DNA of 64,000 nucleotides from Gammaproteobacteria bacterium (GCA_004297335.1 SCUD01000015.1:1-64000); one strand, 5' to 3'; numbered from the stretch's first letter, positions 22,861 through 32,019 are shown. Notes: generated by a model from the letters alone, not told the origin. Numbers and translations are program-made.

Positions 22861-24503
22861 GCGCCGCTCTCCAGTGGCGCTGTCCGCAGCGTCGGTGTCC
22901 CGGGGGTACCGACCGCTGAGTCGAGCACCATCTGGGTCTGCATGCCCGCGACGCCGTCGACGGCCAGCCGGCGGCTGCGCTGGAAGTCCTCGACCAGACG
23001 CTCCAGCTCGGTGTCAAAGAGCTCGGGCACCGCGGCGGCGGCAGGCAGGCCACCGAGCTGCTCGAGCCCATGGCGCAGCCAGCGCACGTCCTCGCCACGC
23101 ATGCCGGTGCGCAGCGGGCGCAGCACGCCGCCCTGTGGCCGCCACAGCACCAGGTACTCGCCGAACCAGTAATCCGCGAGTTCCGCGACTGGCACCTCGA
23201 TTGCCTGGTCGCCCAGCAGCAGCCGCGCGACGTCGCCGTCGAGTCCGGCGAGCACCACCTGGCGTTCCGCCCCGGTCGTATCGACGAGCGCGAGGATCGC
23301 GGGCCGGTTGATCAGCTTCAGCTCGGCAAACGAACCCTGCTGCGCCACGCAGCTGAGTCCCTGGGCCATGGCCTGGCTGCAGGGTTGCGGGTCGCCGCCG
23401 CTGTAACTGGCGCCCCACAGTCCGAACAGCGCGGCAAAGGCGGCATCAGTCGTTGCACTGGCCGCCTCCAGCGCCAGGCGTGCGCCGAGTTCCTCGCGTG
23501 CCGGTGCCGGCTCCGGCGGAGCCGGCGGCTCGGCTGCTGGCTCGCTCGCCGCCGGGGCCGGCACCGCGGCCGTCGCGGTTGCTGTCGTCTCCTCCGGCTG
23601 ACCGGGCGCGTGCCAGAAGGCGAGAGCGAGCAGCGCGGCACCCGCGGCAGCACCGGCCAGCGCCAGCCAGCGGGCCCAGGGCGGCAGCACCGGCCGCCCG
23701 TAGACTTCGGAGGCGGCGCGCCGGATCAGCTCCCCGGCGACGCGATGTTCCTCGCGCGTGTAGGCGCCAAGCAGCGCGCGGTCGGCGATGACATTGATGA
23801 TCCGCGGCACGCCACCGGCCAGTCGGTGGATCTCCCGCAGCGCGCCGGGCGTGAAGATCTCGCGCGTCGCGCCGGCCACCCGCAGCCGGTGGCGCACGTA
23901 GGCAATGGTTTCCCTGCGGGTCAGAGCCTCGAGGTGGTAGCGGCCGGTGATCCGCTGCGCGAGCTGGCGCAGCTCCGGGCGGGCCAGCACGCTGCGCAGC
24001 TCGGGCTGCCCGATCAGGATGATCTGCAGCAGTTTGCGGGTTGCGGTCTCCAGGTTGGTCAGCAGTCGCACCTGCTCCAGCACATCGACGCTCAGGTTCT
24101 GCGCCTCGTCCACCAGCAGCACGACGCGGCGGTCGCGACCATGTGCATCCAGCAGGTAGTGAGTGAGCAGGTCGACCAGCAGGCGCACGCTGCCGGCGGC
24201 CGCCGCCGGCACCGCCACATGCAGCTCGTCGCAGATGCCCTGCAGAAACTCCGCCGAGGTCACCCGCGGATTCAGGACCAGCGCAATGTCGCAGTTCGGC
24301 GGCAACTGCTGCAGCAGGCTGCGCAGCACCGTGGTCTTGCCGGTGCCAACCTCACCGGTGAGCTGGATGAAACCGCCGGCCTCGGTGACGCCGTAGGCAA
24401 GATGGGCGAGCGCCTCGGCGTGCCGCTCACTGAGATACAGGTAGCGGGGATCGGGCGTGATCGCGAACGGCTTTTCCGTCAGCCCAAAAAAACCAGTGTA
24501 CAT
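22857..24503 (-). CDS. gspA: GspA/ExeA-type AAA ATPase with peptidoglycan-binding domain
   Basis: 548 residues. MYTGFFGLTEKPFAITPDPRYLYLSERH is the classic ExeA N-terminus. The ATPase domain has Walker A GEVGTGKTT and Walker B VVLLVDEAQ. A TM segment (WLALAGAAAGAALLALAF) near residue 275 is followed by a Pro/Ala/Glu linker, a papain-like/C39-related central region, and a peptidoglycan-binding domain (GMRGEDVRWLRHGLEQLGG, FQRSRRLAVDGVAGMQTQ). ExeA with ExeB binds peptidoglycan and assists secretin assembly. It sits six bases behind dinB and overlaps gspB. Confidence 0.93.
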   Translation of the reverse strand: MYTGFFGLTEKPFAITPDPRYLYLSERHAEALAHLAYGVTEAGGFIQLTGEVGTGKTTVLRSLLQQLPPNCDIALVLNPRVTSAEFLQGICDELHVAVPAAAAGSVRLLVDLLTHYLLDAHGRDRRVVLLVDEAQNLSVDVLEQVRLLTNLETATRKLLQIILIGQPELRSVLARPELRQLAQRITGRYHLEALTRRETIAYVRHRLRVAGATREIFTPGALREIHRLAGGVPRIINVIADRALLGAYTREEHRVAGELIRRAASEVYGRPVLPPWARWLALAGAAAGAALLALAFWHAPGQPEETTATATAAVPAPAASEPAAEPPAPPEPAPAREELGARLALEAASATTDAAFAALFGLWGASYSGGDPQPCSQAMAQGLSCVAQQGSFAELKLINRPAILALVDTTGAERQVVLAGLDGDVARLLLGDQAIEVPVAELADYWFGEYLVLWRPQGGVLRPLRTGMRGEDVRWLRHGLEQLGGLPAAAAVPELFDTELERLVEDFQRSRRLAVDGVAGMQTQMVLDSAVGTPGTPTLRTAPLESGA

Positions 24504-24509
24504 GGAGAC

Positions 24510-25658
24510 TTACGGCGTCCAGTCGGGCCCGGGCGGATGCTCATCATGCCCTGCGGTCGAGGCTGCTGCAAAGGCACGCTCGCTGGCTCGGCCCGCCGTG
24601 AACAGGTCGAGCTGGCGCGCGGGCGCGAGGTCGCCGACCCCGACGCCGAGCAGGCGCACGGCTGCGCGCGGCTGTTCCTCAAACCAGCGCCGCAACAGCC
24701 CGGTGGCCACCTCGACGATCAGGCTGGTTTCCTGGGTCGGCGGGCTGAAGCTCCGCTGGCGGGTGTAGGTCACGAAATCACGTCGGCGCACCTTGATGGT
24801 GACCGTGCTGGCCTCGAGCTGCCGCTCCTGGAGTCGCCGGGCCGTGCGTTCAGCGAGCCCGGCGAGCCGTTCACCGAGCAGCCGCTGGTCGCGCAGATCC
24901 CGGTCGAAGGTCTCCTCCGAGCTGATCTGCTTCTCCGGCACGTCCGTGACGACGGGGCGGTCGTCAATGCCGGCGGCCCGCTCGCGGATCCGCCGAGTCT
25001 CGCGCCGGAACAGTGGCCACAACACCGATTCGGGCGCCTGGCGCAGCTGTCCGAGCGTGAAGATACCCTGCTGCTCCAGACGCGCCCCCGTCCGCGCACC
25101 GATGCCATGCAGGCGGCCGACCGGCAGCGGGTCAAGGATCGCCTCCACTTCGGCCGGCCGGATCACCGTCAGGCCATCCGGCTTGTGCATGCCCGAGGCC
25201 AGCTTGGCCAGGAGCTTGTTGTGGGCCACGCCGACCGAAGCCGTGAGCCCCGTGAGCGCGTGGATGCGCGCGCGGATTTCGCGGGCGATCGCCTCCGCGC
25301 TGCCCCCGGGGTGGAGGCGGTCGCTGAGGTCGAGGTAGGCTTCATCGAGCGAAAGGCCCTCCACGAGTTCCGTGAAGGATCGGAAGATTTCGAAGACCTG
25401 GGCCGAGATCTCGCGATAGCGGCGCATGCGCGGCTGGATCACCAGCACCTGCGGGCAGCGCCGCAATGCCTCGCGCATCGGCATGGCCGAATGCACGCCG
25501 AAGCGCCTGGCCTCGTAGCTGGCCGCGGCGACCACGGCGCGAGCGCCGGTGCCGCCGACGACGACCGGCTGGCCCGCGAGCCGCGGATCGTCCTGCTGCT
25601 CCACGGAAGCGAAGAAGGCATCCATGTCGACGTGCAGGATTGCGCGCTGCCGGATCAT
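24510..25658 (-). CDS. dinB: DNA polymerase IV (Y-family translesion polymerase)
   Basis: 382 residues from ATG 25658 (MIRQRAILHVDMDAFFASVEQ); the longer ORF reads through the neighbouring gene. Catalytic carboxylates are visible in HVDMDAFFASVE and SLDEAYLDLSD. The thumb helix-hairpin-helix (LPVGRLHGIGARTGARLEQ) and little-finger region (STVTIKVRRRDFVTYTR) are present. DinB extends misaligned or damaged primers and is usually SOS-induced; no LexA box is evident because the ATG overlaps the stop of the upstream membrane-protein gene, so it is likely transcribed with it. Length is a little above the E. coli enzyme (351). Confidence 0.96.
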   Translation of the reverse strand: MIRQRAILHVDMDAFFASVEQQDDPRLAGQPVVVGGTGARAVVAAASYEARRFGVHSAMPMREALRRCPQVLVIQPRMRRYREISAQVFEIFRSFTELVEGLSLDEAYLDLSDRLHPGGSAEAIAREIRARIHALTGLTASVGVAHNKLLAKLASGMHKPDGLTVIRPAEVEAILDPLPVGRLHGIGARTGARLEQQGIFTLGQLRQAPESVLWPLFRRETRRIRERAAGIDDRPVVTDVPEKQISSEETFDRDLRDQRLLGERLAGLAERTARRLQERQLEASTVTIKVRRRDFVTYTRQRSFSPPTQETSLIVEVATGLLRRWFEEQPRAAVRLLGVGVGDLAPARQLDLFTAGRASERAFAAASTAGHDEHPPGPDWTP

Positions 25659-26839
25659 GCCAGCTGCAGCAGTGAATACAGCAGGCCGCTCACCATCGTG
25701 GCCCCGAGCAGCAGCAGGTAGAGCAGGCCGAGCACGAAGAACTTGCCGAGCGTCCGTCCCCGGCCCTCGCCATAGACCACGCGCATCGAGCGGAACAGGT
25801 ACCAGAGCAGCCACAACAGCAGCCCCGCACTGGCGAGGTGCAGCGGCCCGGCCAGCGATCCACCAACCAGCGCCGCGGTGTCGAGCAGCTGCGTCACCGC
25901 GAGGGCCAGGAACACCAGCGCATGGTTGTGCAGGAACAGCACCAGGTGCTCGACATAGAGGCGGCGCGGCCGGCGGTAGAACGGCAGCGCAACCGCCGCC
26001 ATCAGCGGCAGGAACACGAACATCAGTTTCGGGGCGGTCGCCGCAAAGTCGGTCAGCAGCTGGCGGCCGCCGTCCGCGCGGATCTGCAGGCAGGCGCGAC
26101 TCAGGGGCTCGTCCAGTGCCTGGAGCAGCGGCAGGCCGGTGCGGATGGTGCAGCCGCCCGCGTCAGCGGCCAGGCCCTGCGTGTCGAGCGCCGGCGGCAC
26201 GGGGTCCGGGAGCACCGCGGCCAGCGCGAAGAACAGGACACTGGCCACGAGATACAGGCGGAACGGCGGCAGGTAACTCTGGCGCCGGCCGGCAATGAAT
26301 GCGCGCGTGAGTTCACCAGGTCCGCAGACAAGGGTCCGCAGCGTACGCCACACGCGCCCATCGAGGTGCAGCAGTGAATGCGTGACATCACCGGTGACCG
26401 CGCGCAGCGTGGGCAGCTGGGTGTCGCGTGCCTGGCCACATTCGCCGCACCATTCGGCGACAACCGGAGCGCCGCAGTTCAGGCAGGCACGGGCCTCGAG
26501 CGCCACCGGGACGAAGTCCTCGCGCTGCTGGAAACGGTGCTGCTCGCAGCGCAGCCTGGTGCCGAAGCGCTGCTCGGCCGCGTTCTGCAGGCGCGGTGCG
26601 TCGTTCTCCAGGTAGTGATCGAGCGCGGCGGCATTCTCGAGTTCGTAGACCACGCGTCGCCGCCGTGGCTCGCCAGCCGCGGCCTCGGGGACCTGGATGG
26701 TCGCGCCGAGAAACCCGCCGCAGGCCAGGACCGCGCGGACCTGGCCTGGCAGCCAGGCGTCGAAGTCCACGACGATGTCCGGGTCGAGTACCCATTCGAC
26801 TTCGTAGATGATCCGCGCCGGCGTGCCATCATTGTTCAT
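25655..26839 (-). CDS. DUF4286-zinc ribbon-DUF3667 fusion membrane protein
   Basis: 394 residues. Residues ~9-105 (IYEVEWVLDPDIVVDFDAWLP, GFLGATIQV, RRRVVYELENAAALDHYLE) resemble DUF4286, a small ferredoxin-like cytosolic domain. Cys119, Cys122, Cys131 and Cys134 form a CxxC-x8-CxxC zinc ribbon (CLNCGAPVVAEWCGECGQ) that opens DUF3667, followed by LHLDGRVWRTLRTLVCGPGELTRAFI and RRQSYLPPFRLYLVASVLFF. Five or so membrane segments follow. Neither domain has a known function. Its stop overlaps the dinB start. Confidence 0.8.
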   Translation of the reverse strand: MNNDGTPARIIYEVEWVLDPDIVVDFDAWLPGQVRAVLACGGFLGATIQVPEAAAGEPRRRRVVYELENAAALDHYLENDAPRLQNAAEQRFGTRLRCEQHRFQQREDFVPVALEARACLNCGAPVVAEWCGECGQARDTQLPTLRAVTGDVTHSLLHLDGRVWRTLRTLVCGPGELTRAFIAGRRQSYLPPFRLYLVASVLFFALAAVLPDPVPPALDTQGLAADAGGCTIRTGLPLLQALDEPLSRACLQIRADGGRQLLTDFAATAPKLMFVFLPLMAAVALPFYRRPRRLYVEHLVLFLHNHALVFLALAVTQLLDTAALVGGSLAGPLHLASAGLLLWLLWYLFRSMRVVYGEGRGRTLGKFFVLGLLYLLLLGATMVSGLLYSLLQLA

Positions 26840-26890
26840 CTGGGGTCCTGGCTCAGCGGACCCGATGATAGCGCCGTTGCGGCCGGCTGG

Positions 26891-27556
26891 TCAGGCTGGT
26901 GCGAGTCGCTCGATGTAGCGGAGCTTGGCGCCGTCGCTCATGCGGTAGAAGCGCCGCAGTTGTGTCCGCCAGCCCTGCCCGCCCACGGCGCCGACCCGGC
27001 GCAGTCCGGGCTCGAGCAGCGCGCAGAAGCGTGCGGCGTAATGGCTGGCGCGCCGGTACAGCGGTTCGCGCGCACCGGCGAGTCCGGGATCGATGCGTGC
27101 GGTCTGGAACAGCAGTGGATGCAGCTCTACGGGGAAGCGTTGCGGATCGCCGTGGCTGAGCAGCAGGAAGCTGCCGACGTACTTGTCGATTTCCGCTTGC
27201 AGCTCGAGCGTCAGCAGCGATACCTGGCGATCATGGGTGGCGTGGTGGGCGACGCAGAGGAAGTGGCTGACGCCTTCCAGTGCGGCCCAGCAGTCGGCAG
27301 CGTTGTCCTGGGTCAGGGCCACGGTGGGATCCCGCCTGTGCAGGCGCCGGAGCAGCGCCGCGTCCAGGAACAGCGTGAGGCCGATCTCGTCGTCGCCATG
27401 GGCGACGAACAGCTGCTCGTCCCCGGGCGCATGGCGGCAGGCCTCCGGCAGCGCGCGCCGGTCAGTGACCAGGAAGTCCTCGACGCGGCATTCGAGCTCG
27501 AGGTCGTACACGCCCCGCAGGAGTTCCTCGAGCCGGCCCAGTGCGGCGCTGGCCAT
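26891..27556 (-). CDS. unknown soluble protein, first of a hypothetical pair
   Basis: 221 residues, no signal peptide or TM. Notable stretches are VEDFLVTDRRALPEA, DEIGLTLFLDAALL, TQDNAADCWAALEGVSHFLCVAHHA and LELQAEIDKYVGSFLLL. The DNAADCWAALEGVSHF segment, with an invariant-looking Asn/Asp/Cys/Trp cluster, looks like a conserved core rather than random sequence. Codon use fits a real gene (strong third-position GC). It lies seven bases after the gene at 27563 and is surely co-transcribed with it. I do not recognise the family. Confidence 0.65.
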   Translation of the reverse strand: MASAALGRLEELLRGVYDLELECRVEDFLVTDRRALPEACRHAPGDEQLFVAHGDDEIGLTLFLDAALLRRLHRRDPTVALTQDNAADCWAALEGVSHFLCVAHHATHDRQVSLLTLELQAEIDKYVGSFLLLSHGDPQRFPVELHPLLFQTARIDPGLAGAREPLYRRASHYAARFCALLEPGLRRVGAVGGQGWRTQLRRFYRMSDGAKLRYIERLAPA

Positions 27557-27562
27557 GCGGGA

Positions 27563-28186
27563 TCAGTGGGCGAAGCGGCCGCGGGGGAACGGTACGATGC
27601 CGAGGCCGAGCAGCAGCCGGCGCGCGCGCGCGCTGCCGGTCTTCTGCCAGAGCTCGTACAGCCGGAGTACGTCACGCTCCGACTGGCCGGCAGCCGCGCG
27701 GATTTCATTGAGGGCATCCACGAGCGGCTGGAACTTGTCCTCCAGCTCCGCGAACACGGCCGCGAGTGCGCGGCGCGGCCCGCGCACCGGCACCTGCGCG
27801 AGCGCCCCGTAGGCGCTCCCGCCCATCGCGATGTGGTAGTCGATGTCCACGAGCCGGCGCGGAAAGCCCTGGGCGAGGAAACCGGCGACGAACAGGGCCA
27901 CGTCGCCGAGCCGCTGCAGCATCCGGTAGCGCCGCTCGGCGTCAGCGGTCGCGACTGCGTCGGCGAGCAGCAGGGCGAGCGGCCGGATCTGCCCGTGCCC
28001 GTCGGGACCTGGCTCGAACAGCGCCTCGCTGCGCATGAACATCGCCAGCAGGTTGACGACATACTGCTCGGTGTGATCGCGAACCCGCAGATGCTGCTGC
28101 AGGAGTGCGCCGTGCAGCGCTTCGCGGAAGAACTCGCGCACGTCGGCGACGGTCACGAGGCCGGGATCGCAGCTGGTATCCGCCAT
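27563..28186 (-). CDS. unknown soluble protein, second of a hypothetical pair
   Basis: 207 residues, predicted mostly helical with no signal peptide. Features: VADVREFFREALHGALLQQHLRV, EQYVVNLLAMFMRSEALF, LGDVALFVAGFLAQGFPRRLVDIDYHIAMGGSAYGALA and LRLYELWQKTGSARARRLLLGLGI. These Tyr/Arg-rich helices resemble a conserved hypothetical family but no function is known to me. It is upstream of and seven bases from the gene at 26891; 123 bases of sequence with nothing recognisable separate it from fadE. Confidence 0.65.
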   Translation of the reverse strand: MADTSCDPGLVTVADVREFFREALHGALLQQHLRVRDHTEQYVVNLLAMFMRSEALFEPGPDGHGQIRPLALLLADAVATADAERRYRMLQRLGDVALFVAGFLAQGFPRRLVDIDYHIAMGGSAYGALAQVPVRGPRRALAAVFAELEDKFQPLVDALNEIRAAAGQSERDVLRLYELWQKTGSARARRLLLGLGIVPFPRGRFAH

Positions 28187-28309
28187 GGCGTGCCCCCACC
28201 GGCGCGGCCGGGTTGCCAGGAGTTGCAGCCACAGTGAACGCCGGTCCGGGCAATGATTCTGCCGACGGCGTCGCAGACTGTCGTGGCAGCAGCGGGCGGG
28301 GACTGCTGA

Positions 28310-30769
28310 TCAGGCCGGCCGTGAGGTCGGCCCCGGGGCGGCGCCCAGCTCGCGCGGATCGAAGTCGTCGACGTCGACGATCGCCATGACCTTGCGGTCG
28401 TACTCGCGCAGCAACGTGGCCTCAGCCTCGCTGATGACGCCGGCGGCCAGCGCCTCGCGGATCTGGCCCGGCAGGTCGAGCGCGCTGACCCGGCCGGTCT
28501 TGACGCCGTCCACCCGGATCTTCTTCTCGAGTGGCTCGGCCGCGACGGCGAGCTCGAGGGCCTCCTGCACGAGTCCGAGATGGTTGCCCGGTTCCAGCGT
28601 CCGATACACGTACTTACACAGCCGTTCGCGGGCCTCGCCGGGGTTCATCACCAGCGCGGCGATCCGGGGGTTCAGCTGGTCACTGGCTGCCGAGTAAGTC
28701 AGCCCGCGCGGGAAGATCAGGCTGCGCATCAGGAAAGCGAGCCAGCGCACCGGGAAATTGCGCAGGAAGCCGTGCAGCTGCTCCTGCGCCTGGTAGAGCA
28801 GCGAGCGGCACGCGAACTCGACCAGCGACAGGTCCGCTTCCGGCCGGCCCTGGTTCTCGTGGTGCTTCAGCACCATCGAGGCCAGGTACAGGCTGGAGAG
28901 CACGTCACCCAGGCGGGCCGAGAGGTTTTCCTTCTTCTTCAGGTAGCCCCCGAGCGACAACATCGCGACGTCGCTCGCGAACGCGAACGAGGCGCTGAAG
29001 CGGTTGATGTGCTCGTAGTAGCGCCCGACCGGCCCGTGCACCGGCGCGCGGACGATGCGCGACAGCGTCAATGCGGTGATGAATGAGCGCGCCGCGTTCG
29101 AGATCGTGAAGCCGATGTGGCCGAACAGCGCGTGGTCGAACTCGCGCACACCGCGCCGGCGGTCCGGATCGCGGGCCGCGTTCATCTCCTTCAGCACCCA
29201 CGGATGGCAGCGCACCGCGCCCTGGCCGAAGATGATGAGGCTGCGCGTCAGGATGTTCGCGCCCTCGACCGTGATGCCGACCGGCACGATCTGGTAGCCA
29301 CGGCCGAGGTAGTTGTTCGGCCCGAGGCAGATGCCCTTGCCGCCCTGCACGTCCATTGCGTCGTTCGCGACCCGGCGGCCCATCTCGGTGACGTGGTACT
29401 TGAGGATGCCCGACGGCACCGACGGCCTTTCGCCCGCGTCGATTGCGGCAGTCGTCACCGAGCGTGCCGCGTCCATGATGTAGACGCGCGCGGCCATGCG
29501 GGCGATCACGGCTTCCACGCCCTCGAAGCGCCCGACCGGCATGTTGAACTGGCGCCGGATCCGCGCGTAGGCGCCGGTCGAATACACTGCGCCCTTGCAG
29601 CCGCCGGTCGAGATCGACGGCAGCGAGATGCAGCGTCCGACCGAGAGCAGCTCGACCAGCATGCGCCAGCCCTGGCCGGCCATGGTCGGGCCGCCGATGA
29701 TCGCCTCGAGCGGCACGAACACGTCGCGGCCCCGGACCGGCCCGTTCTGGAACGGGATGTTCAGCGGAAAGTGCCGCCGCCCGATCGTGACGCCGGGCGT
29801 GTCGCGCGGCACCAGCGCCACCGTGATGCCAAGGTCCGTCCGCTCGCCACCGAGCAGGCGGTCCGGGTCGAAGAGCCGGAACGCGAGGCCGATCAGCGTC
29901 GCGATCGGCGCGAGCGTGATGTAGCGCTTCGAGAAATTGAGGCGGATCCCGGTGACCTCGCGGCCCTGCCACAGGCCGCGGCAGACGACGCCGGTGTCCG
30001 GCATCGAGGCGGCGTCGGACCCGACGCGCGGCCCGGTCAGCGCGAAGCAGGGGATCTCATCGCCACACGCCAGCCGCGGCAGGTAGTATTCCTTCTGCTG
30101 CGTCGTGCCGTAGTGCAGCAGCAGTTCTGCGGGGCCGAGCGAATTCGGCACGACGACCGTCGAGGCGGTGGTGCCGGAACGGCTGGCGATCTTCACGACC
30201 ACGCAGGAGTGGGCGTAGGCAGAGAAGCCGAGTCCGCCATAACTCTTCGGGATGATCATGGCCCAGAAGCGCTGCCGGCGGATGAAATCCCAAATCGCCG
30301 GTGGCAGGTCGGCGCGGCGATGGGTGATGTCCCAGTCGTCGATCATCCGGCACAGCTGCTCGCAGGGCCCGTCGAGGAAGGCCTGCTCCTCGTCGGAGAG
30401 CCGCGGCGGCGGCATCGCCAGCAGCTTCTTCCAGTCCGGCCCGCCGGTGAACAGCTCGCCATCCCACCACACGGTGCCGGCCTCGAGCGCCTCGCGCTCG
30501 GTGTCCGACATCGGCGGCAGCATCCGCTTGTAGACCCGCAGGAAGCGCCGCGAGATCAGCCAGCGCCGCAGCGGACTGAGGTTCAGCAGCAGCAGTGGCA
30601 GGAACAGCGCCCACAGGGCGATCTTCAGCCATAGCGGTCCGGTCCCGGCCAGCGTCCAGGCGCCGAGCAGGGCGCCGAGCGTGATCGTCGCGGTGGCGAG
30701 GCTCGCGCGCTGGTAGGCGAGCCAGAGCACGAGGCCCGGGAACAGCAGCAACCAGACGATCCACCACAT
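28310..30769 (-). CDS. fadE: FadE-type acyl-CoA dehydrogenase
   Basis: 819 residues, matching the large gammaproteobacterial FadE (814 in E. coli) rather than ~380-residue acyl-CoA dehydrogenases. The N-terminus has two or three hydrophobic segments (WWIVWLLLFPGLVLWLAY, IALWALFLPLLLLNL), suggesting inner-membrane association. The dehydrogenase core includes WAMIIPKSYGGLGFSAYAH, FALTGPRVGSDAASMPDTG and VQGGKGICLGPNNYLGRGYQ. It carries out the first, FAD-dependent oxidation step of fatty acid beta-oxidation. An AGGAG site precedes the ATG, 34 bases after mdh, so the two could be one transcript joining beta-oxidation and the TCA cycle. Confidence 0.97.
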   Translation of the reverse strand: MWWIVWLLLFPGLVLWLAYQRASLATATITLGALLGAWTLAGTGPLWLKIALWALFLPLLLLNLSPLRRWLISRRFLRVYKRMLPPMSDTEREALEAGTVWWDGELFTGGPDWKKLLAMPPPRLSDEEQAFLDGPCEQLCRMIDDWDITHRRADLPPAIWDFIRRQRFWAMIIPKSYGGLGFSAYAHSCVVVKIASRSGTTASTVVVPNSLGPAELLLHYGTTQQKEYYLPRLACGDEIPCFALTGPRVGSDAASMPDTGVVCRGLWQGREVTGIRLNFSKRYITLAPIATLIGLAFRLFDPDRLLGGERTDLGITVALVPRDTPGVTIGRRHFPLNIPFQNGPVRGRDVFVPLEAIIGGPTMAGQGWRMLVELLSVGRCISLPSISTGGCKGAVYSTGAYARIRRQFNMPVGRFEGVEAVIARMAARVYIMDAARSVTTAAIDAGERPSVPSGILKYHVTEMGRRVANDAMDVQGGKGICLGPNNYLGRGYQIVPVGITVEGANILTRSLIIFGQGAVRCHPWVLKEMNAARDPDRRRGVREFDHALFGHIGFTISNAARSFITALTLSRIVRAPVHGPVGRYYEHINRFSASFAFASDVAMLSLGGYLKKKENLSARLGDVLSSLYLASMVLKHHENQGRPEADLSLVEFACRSLLYQAQEQLHGFLRNFPVRWLAFLMRSLIFPRGLTYSAASDQLNPRIAALVMNPGEARERLCKYVYRTLEPGNHLGLVQEALELAVAAEPLEKKIRVDGVKTGRVSALDLPGQIREALAAGVISEAEATLLREYDRKVMAIVDVDDFDPRELGAAPGPTSRPA

Positions 30770-30803
30770 GGCCAGACTCCTCGTGGCGCGTGCCCGATGG
30801 CGC

Positions 30804-31781
30804 CTACAGCAGGTCGCGGACTCCGTCGCGTTCCTCGAGCAGCTCGCGGTGCGTTGCGTCCATGCGCTCGCGGCTGAACGCGCTGACGGCGAGCCCCTGC
30901 ACGATCGTGTAGCGGCCGTCGCGGCAGGTTACCGGATAGGAGTAGATCACGCCCTCCGGGATGCCATAGCTGCCATCGGACGGGATCGCCATGCTGACCC
31001 AGTCGCCATCCGCGGTGCCGCGGGCCCAGTCGCGCATGTGATCGATCGCAGCCGAAGCGGCCGATGCCGCGGACGACGCGCCACGGGCCTTGATGATCGC
31101 GGCTCCGCGTTGCTGGATGGTCGGGATGAACTGCTCGCGATACCAGGCCGCCTCGATCAGCTCCGGCGCCGGCCGGCCGGCAATCGTGCAGCAGCTGATA
31201 TCGGGATATTGCGTCGCGCTGTGGTTGCCCCAGACGACCATGCGGCGGATCGCGCTGGTGTGGGTGCCGGTGCGCTCGGCGAGCTGCGCGAGCGAACGGT
31301 TATGGTCGAGCCGCATCATCGCCGTGAAGTTGTTCCGCGCGATGCCCGGCGCATTGGCCGCCGCGATCAGCGCGTTGGTGTTGGCCGGGTTGCCGACGAC
31401 CAGTACACGGACGTCGCGGTGCGCGACCTCGTCGAGTGCCCGGCCCTGGGCCGAGAAGATCTGCGCGTTGGCGAGCAGCAGGTCCTTGCGCTCCATGCCC
31501 GGCCCGCGCGGGCGCGCGCCGACCAGCAGCGCGTAGTCGCAGTCGCGGAAGCCGACCCGCGCATCATCGGTGGGCACGATGCCCTGCAGCGTCGGGAAGG
31601 CGCAGTCCTGCAGCTCCATCACGACGCCGGCCAGCGCACCGAGTGCCGGCGTGACCTCGAGCAGGTGCAGGCGGATGGGCTGGTCGGGGCCGAGCATCTG
31701 CCCGGAGGCGATGCGGAAGGCGAGTGCATAGCCGATCTGGCCGGCCGCGCCGGTGATGGCGACATTGACGGGGGACTTCAT
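30804..31781 (-). CDS. mdh: malate dehydrogenase (Burkholderia/LDH-like type)
   Basis: 325 residues. The N-terminal [21 protein letters not shown] is the NAD-binding loop of the ~328-residue MDH class found in Burkholderia, Xanthomonas and eukaryotic cytosol. The substrate-binding Arg region [28 protein letters not shown] and the catalytic His in [13 protein letters not shown] are present. It interconverts malate and oxaloacetate with NAD in the TCA cycle. A GGAG site lies six bases from the ATG and an extended -10 candidate is about 47 bases upstream. Confidence 0.97.
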   Translation of the reverse strand: MKSPVNVAITGAAGQIGYALAFRIASGQMLGPDQPIRLHLLEVTPALGALAGVVMELQDCAFPTLQGIVPTDDARVGFRDCDYALLVGARPRGPGMERKDLLLANAQIFSAQGRALDEVAHRDVRVLVVGNPANTNALIAAANAPGIARNNFTAMMRLDHNRSLAQLAERTGTHTSAIRRMVVWGNHSATQYPDISCCTIAGRPAPELIEAAWYREQFIPTIQQRGAAIIKARGASSAASAASAAIDHMRDWARGTADGDWVSMAIPSDGSYGIPEGVIYSYPVTCRDGRYTIVQGLAVSAFSRERMDATHRELLEERDGVRDLL

Positions 31782-31827
31782 CCAGGACTCCAGTAGCTGA
31801 AAAGCAAGGGAAAGGGCAGAAAAACGA

Positions 31828-31833
31828 ATTCTA
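31828..31833 (-). promoter_or_regulatory. candidate extended -10 (TGGTAGAAT) for mdh
   Basis: On the minus strand TGGTAGAAT contains the TGn extension plus TAGAAT (five of six consensus bases), giving an mdh leader of roughly 40 bases. The -35 is poor (TGACCG at a long spacing), as expected of extended -10 promoters. Confidence 0.45.
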
Positions 31834-31991
31834 CCATTCGCGGACAGCCTGGCCGGTCAGCGCAAGATCGACTGCCGGCGGCCCTCCAAGCGCCGACCGG
31901 GCCTTCGAGCAAGGTCGGATGTGAAATATAACTAACTGATTATTAAGGATTAAAGCCAAACCGGGAAAAATATTTTCGATAGGGCTTGCAT

Positions 31992-32019
31992 TTGATGCGG
32001 TGTTGTAGTTAACTACAAC
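31992..32019 (+). promoter_or_regulatory. candidate promoter of the GntR-ABC operon
   Basis: TTGATG (31992-31997), a 16-base spacer and TACAAC (32014-32019) form a plausible sigma-70 core; TTGCAT at 31986 is an alternative -35. The preceding ~70 bases are unusually A/T-rich (ATATAACTAACTGATTATTA) and may act as an UP element. The inverted repeat 31999-32022 covers the spacer and -10. Confidence 0.5.

Noticed and set aside
23070-25721. Plus-strand ORF of 883 residues
   Set aside because: Antisense to gspA and dinB, whose catalytic motifs are clear on the minus strand.
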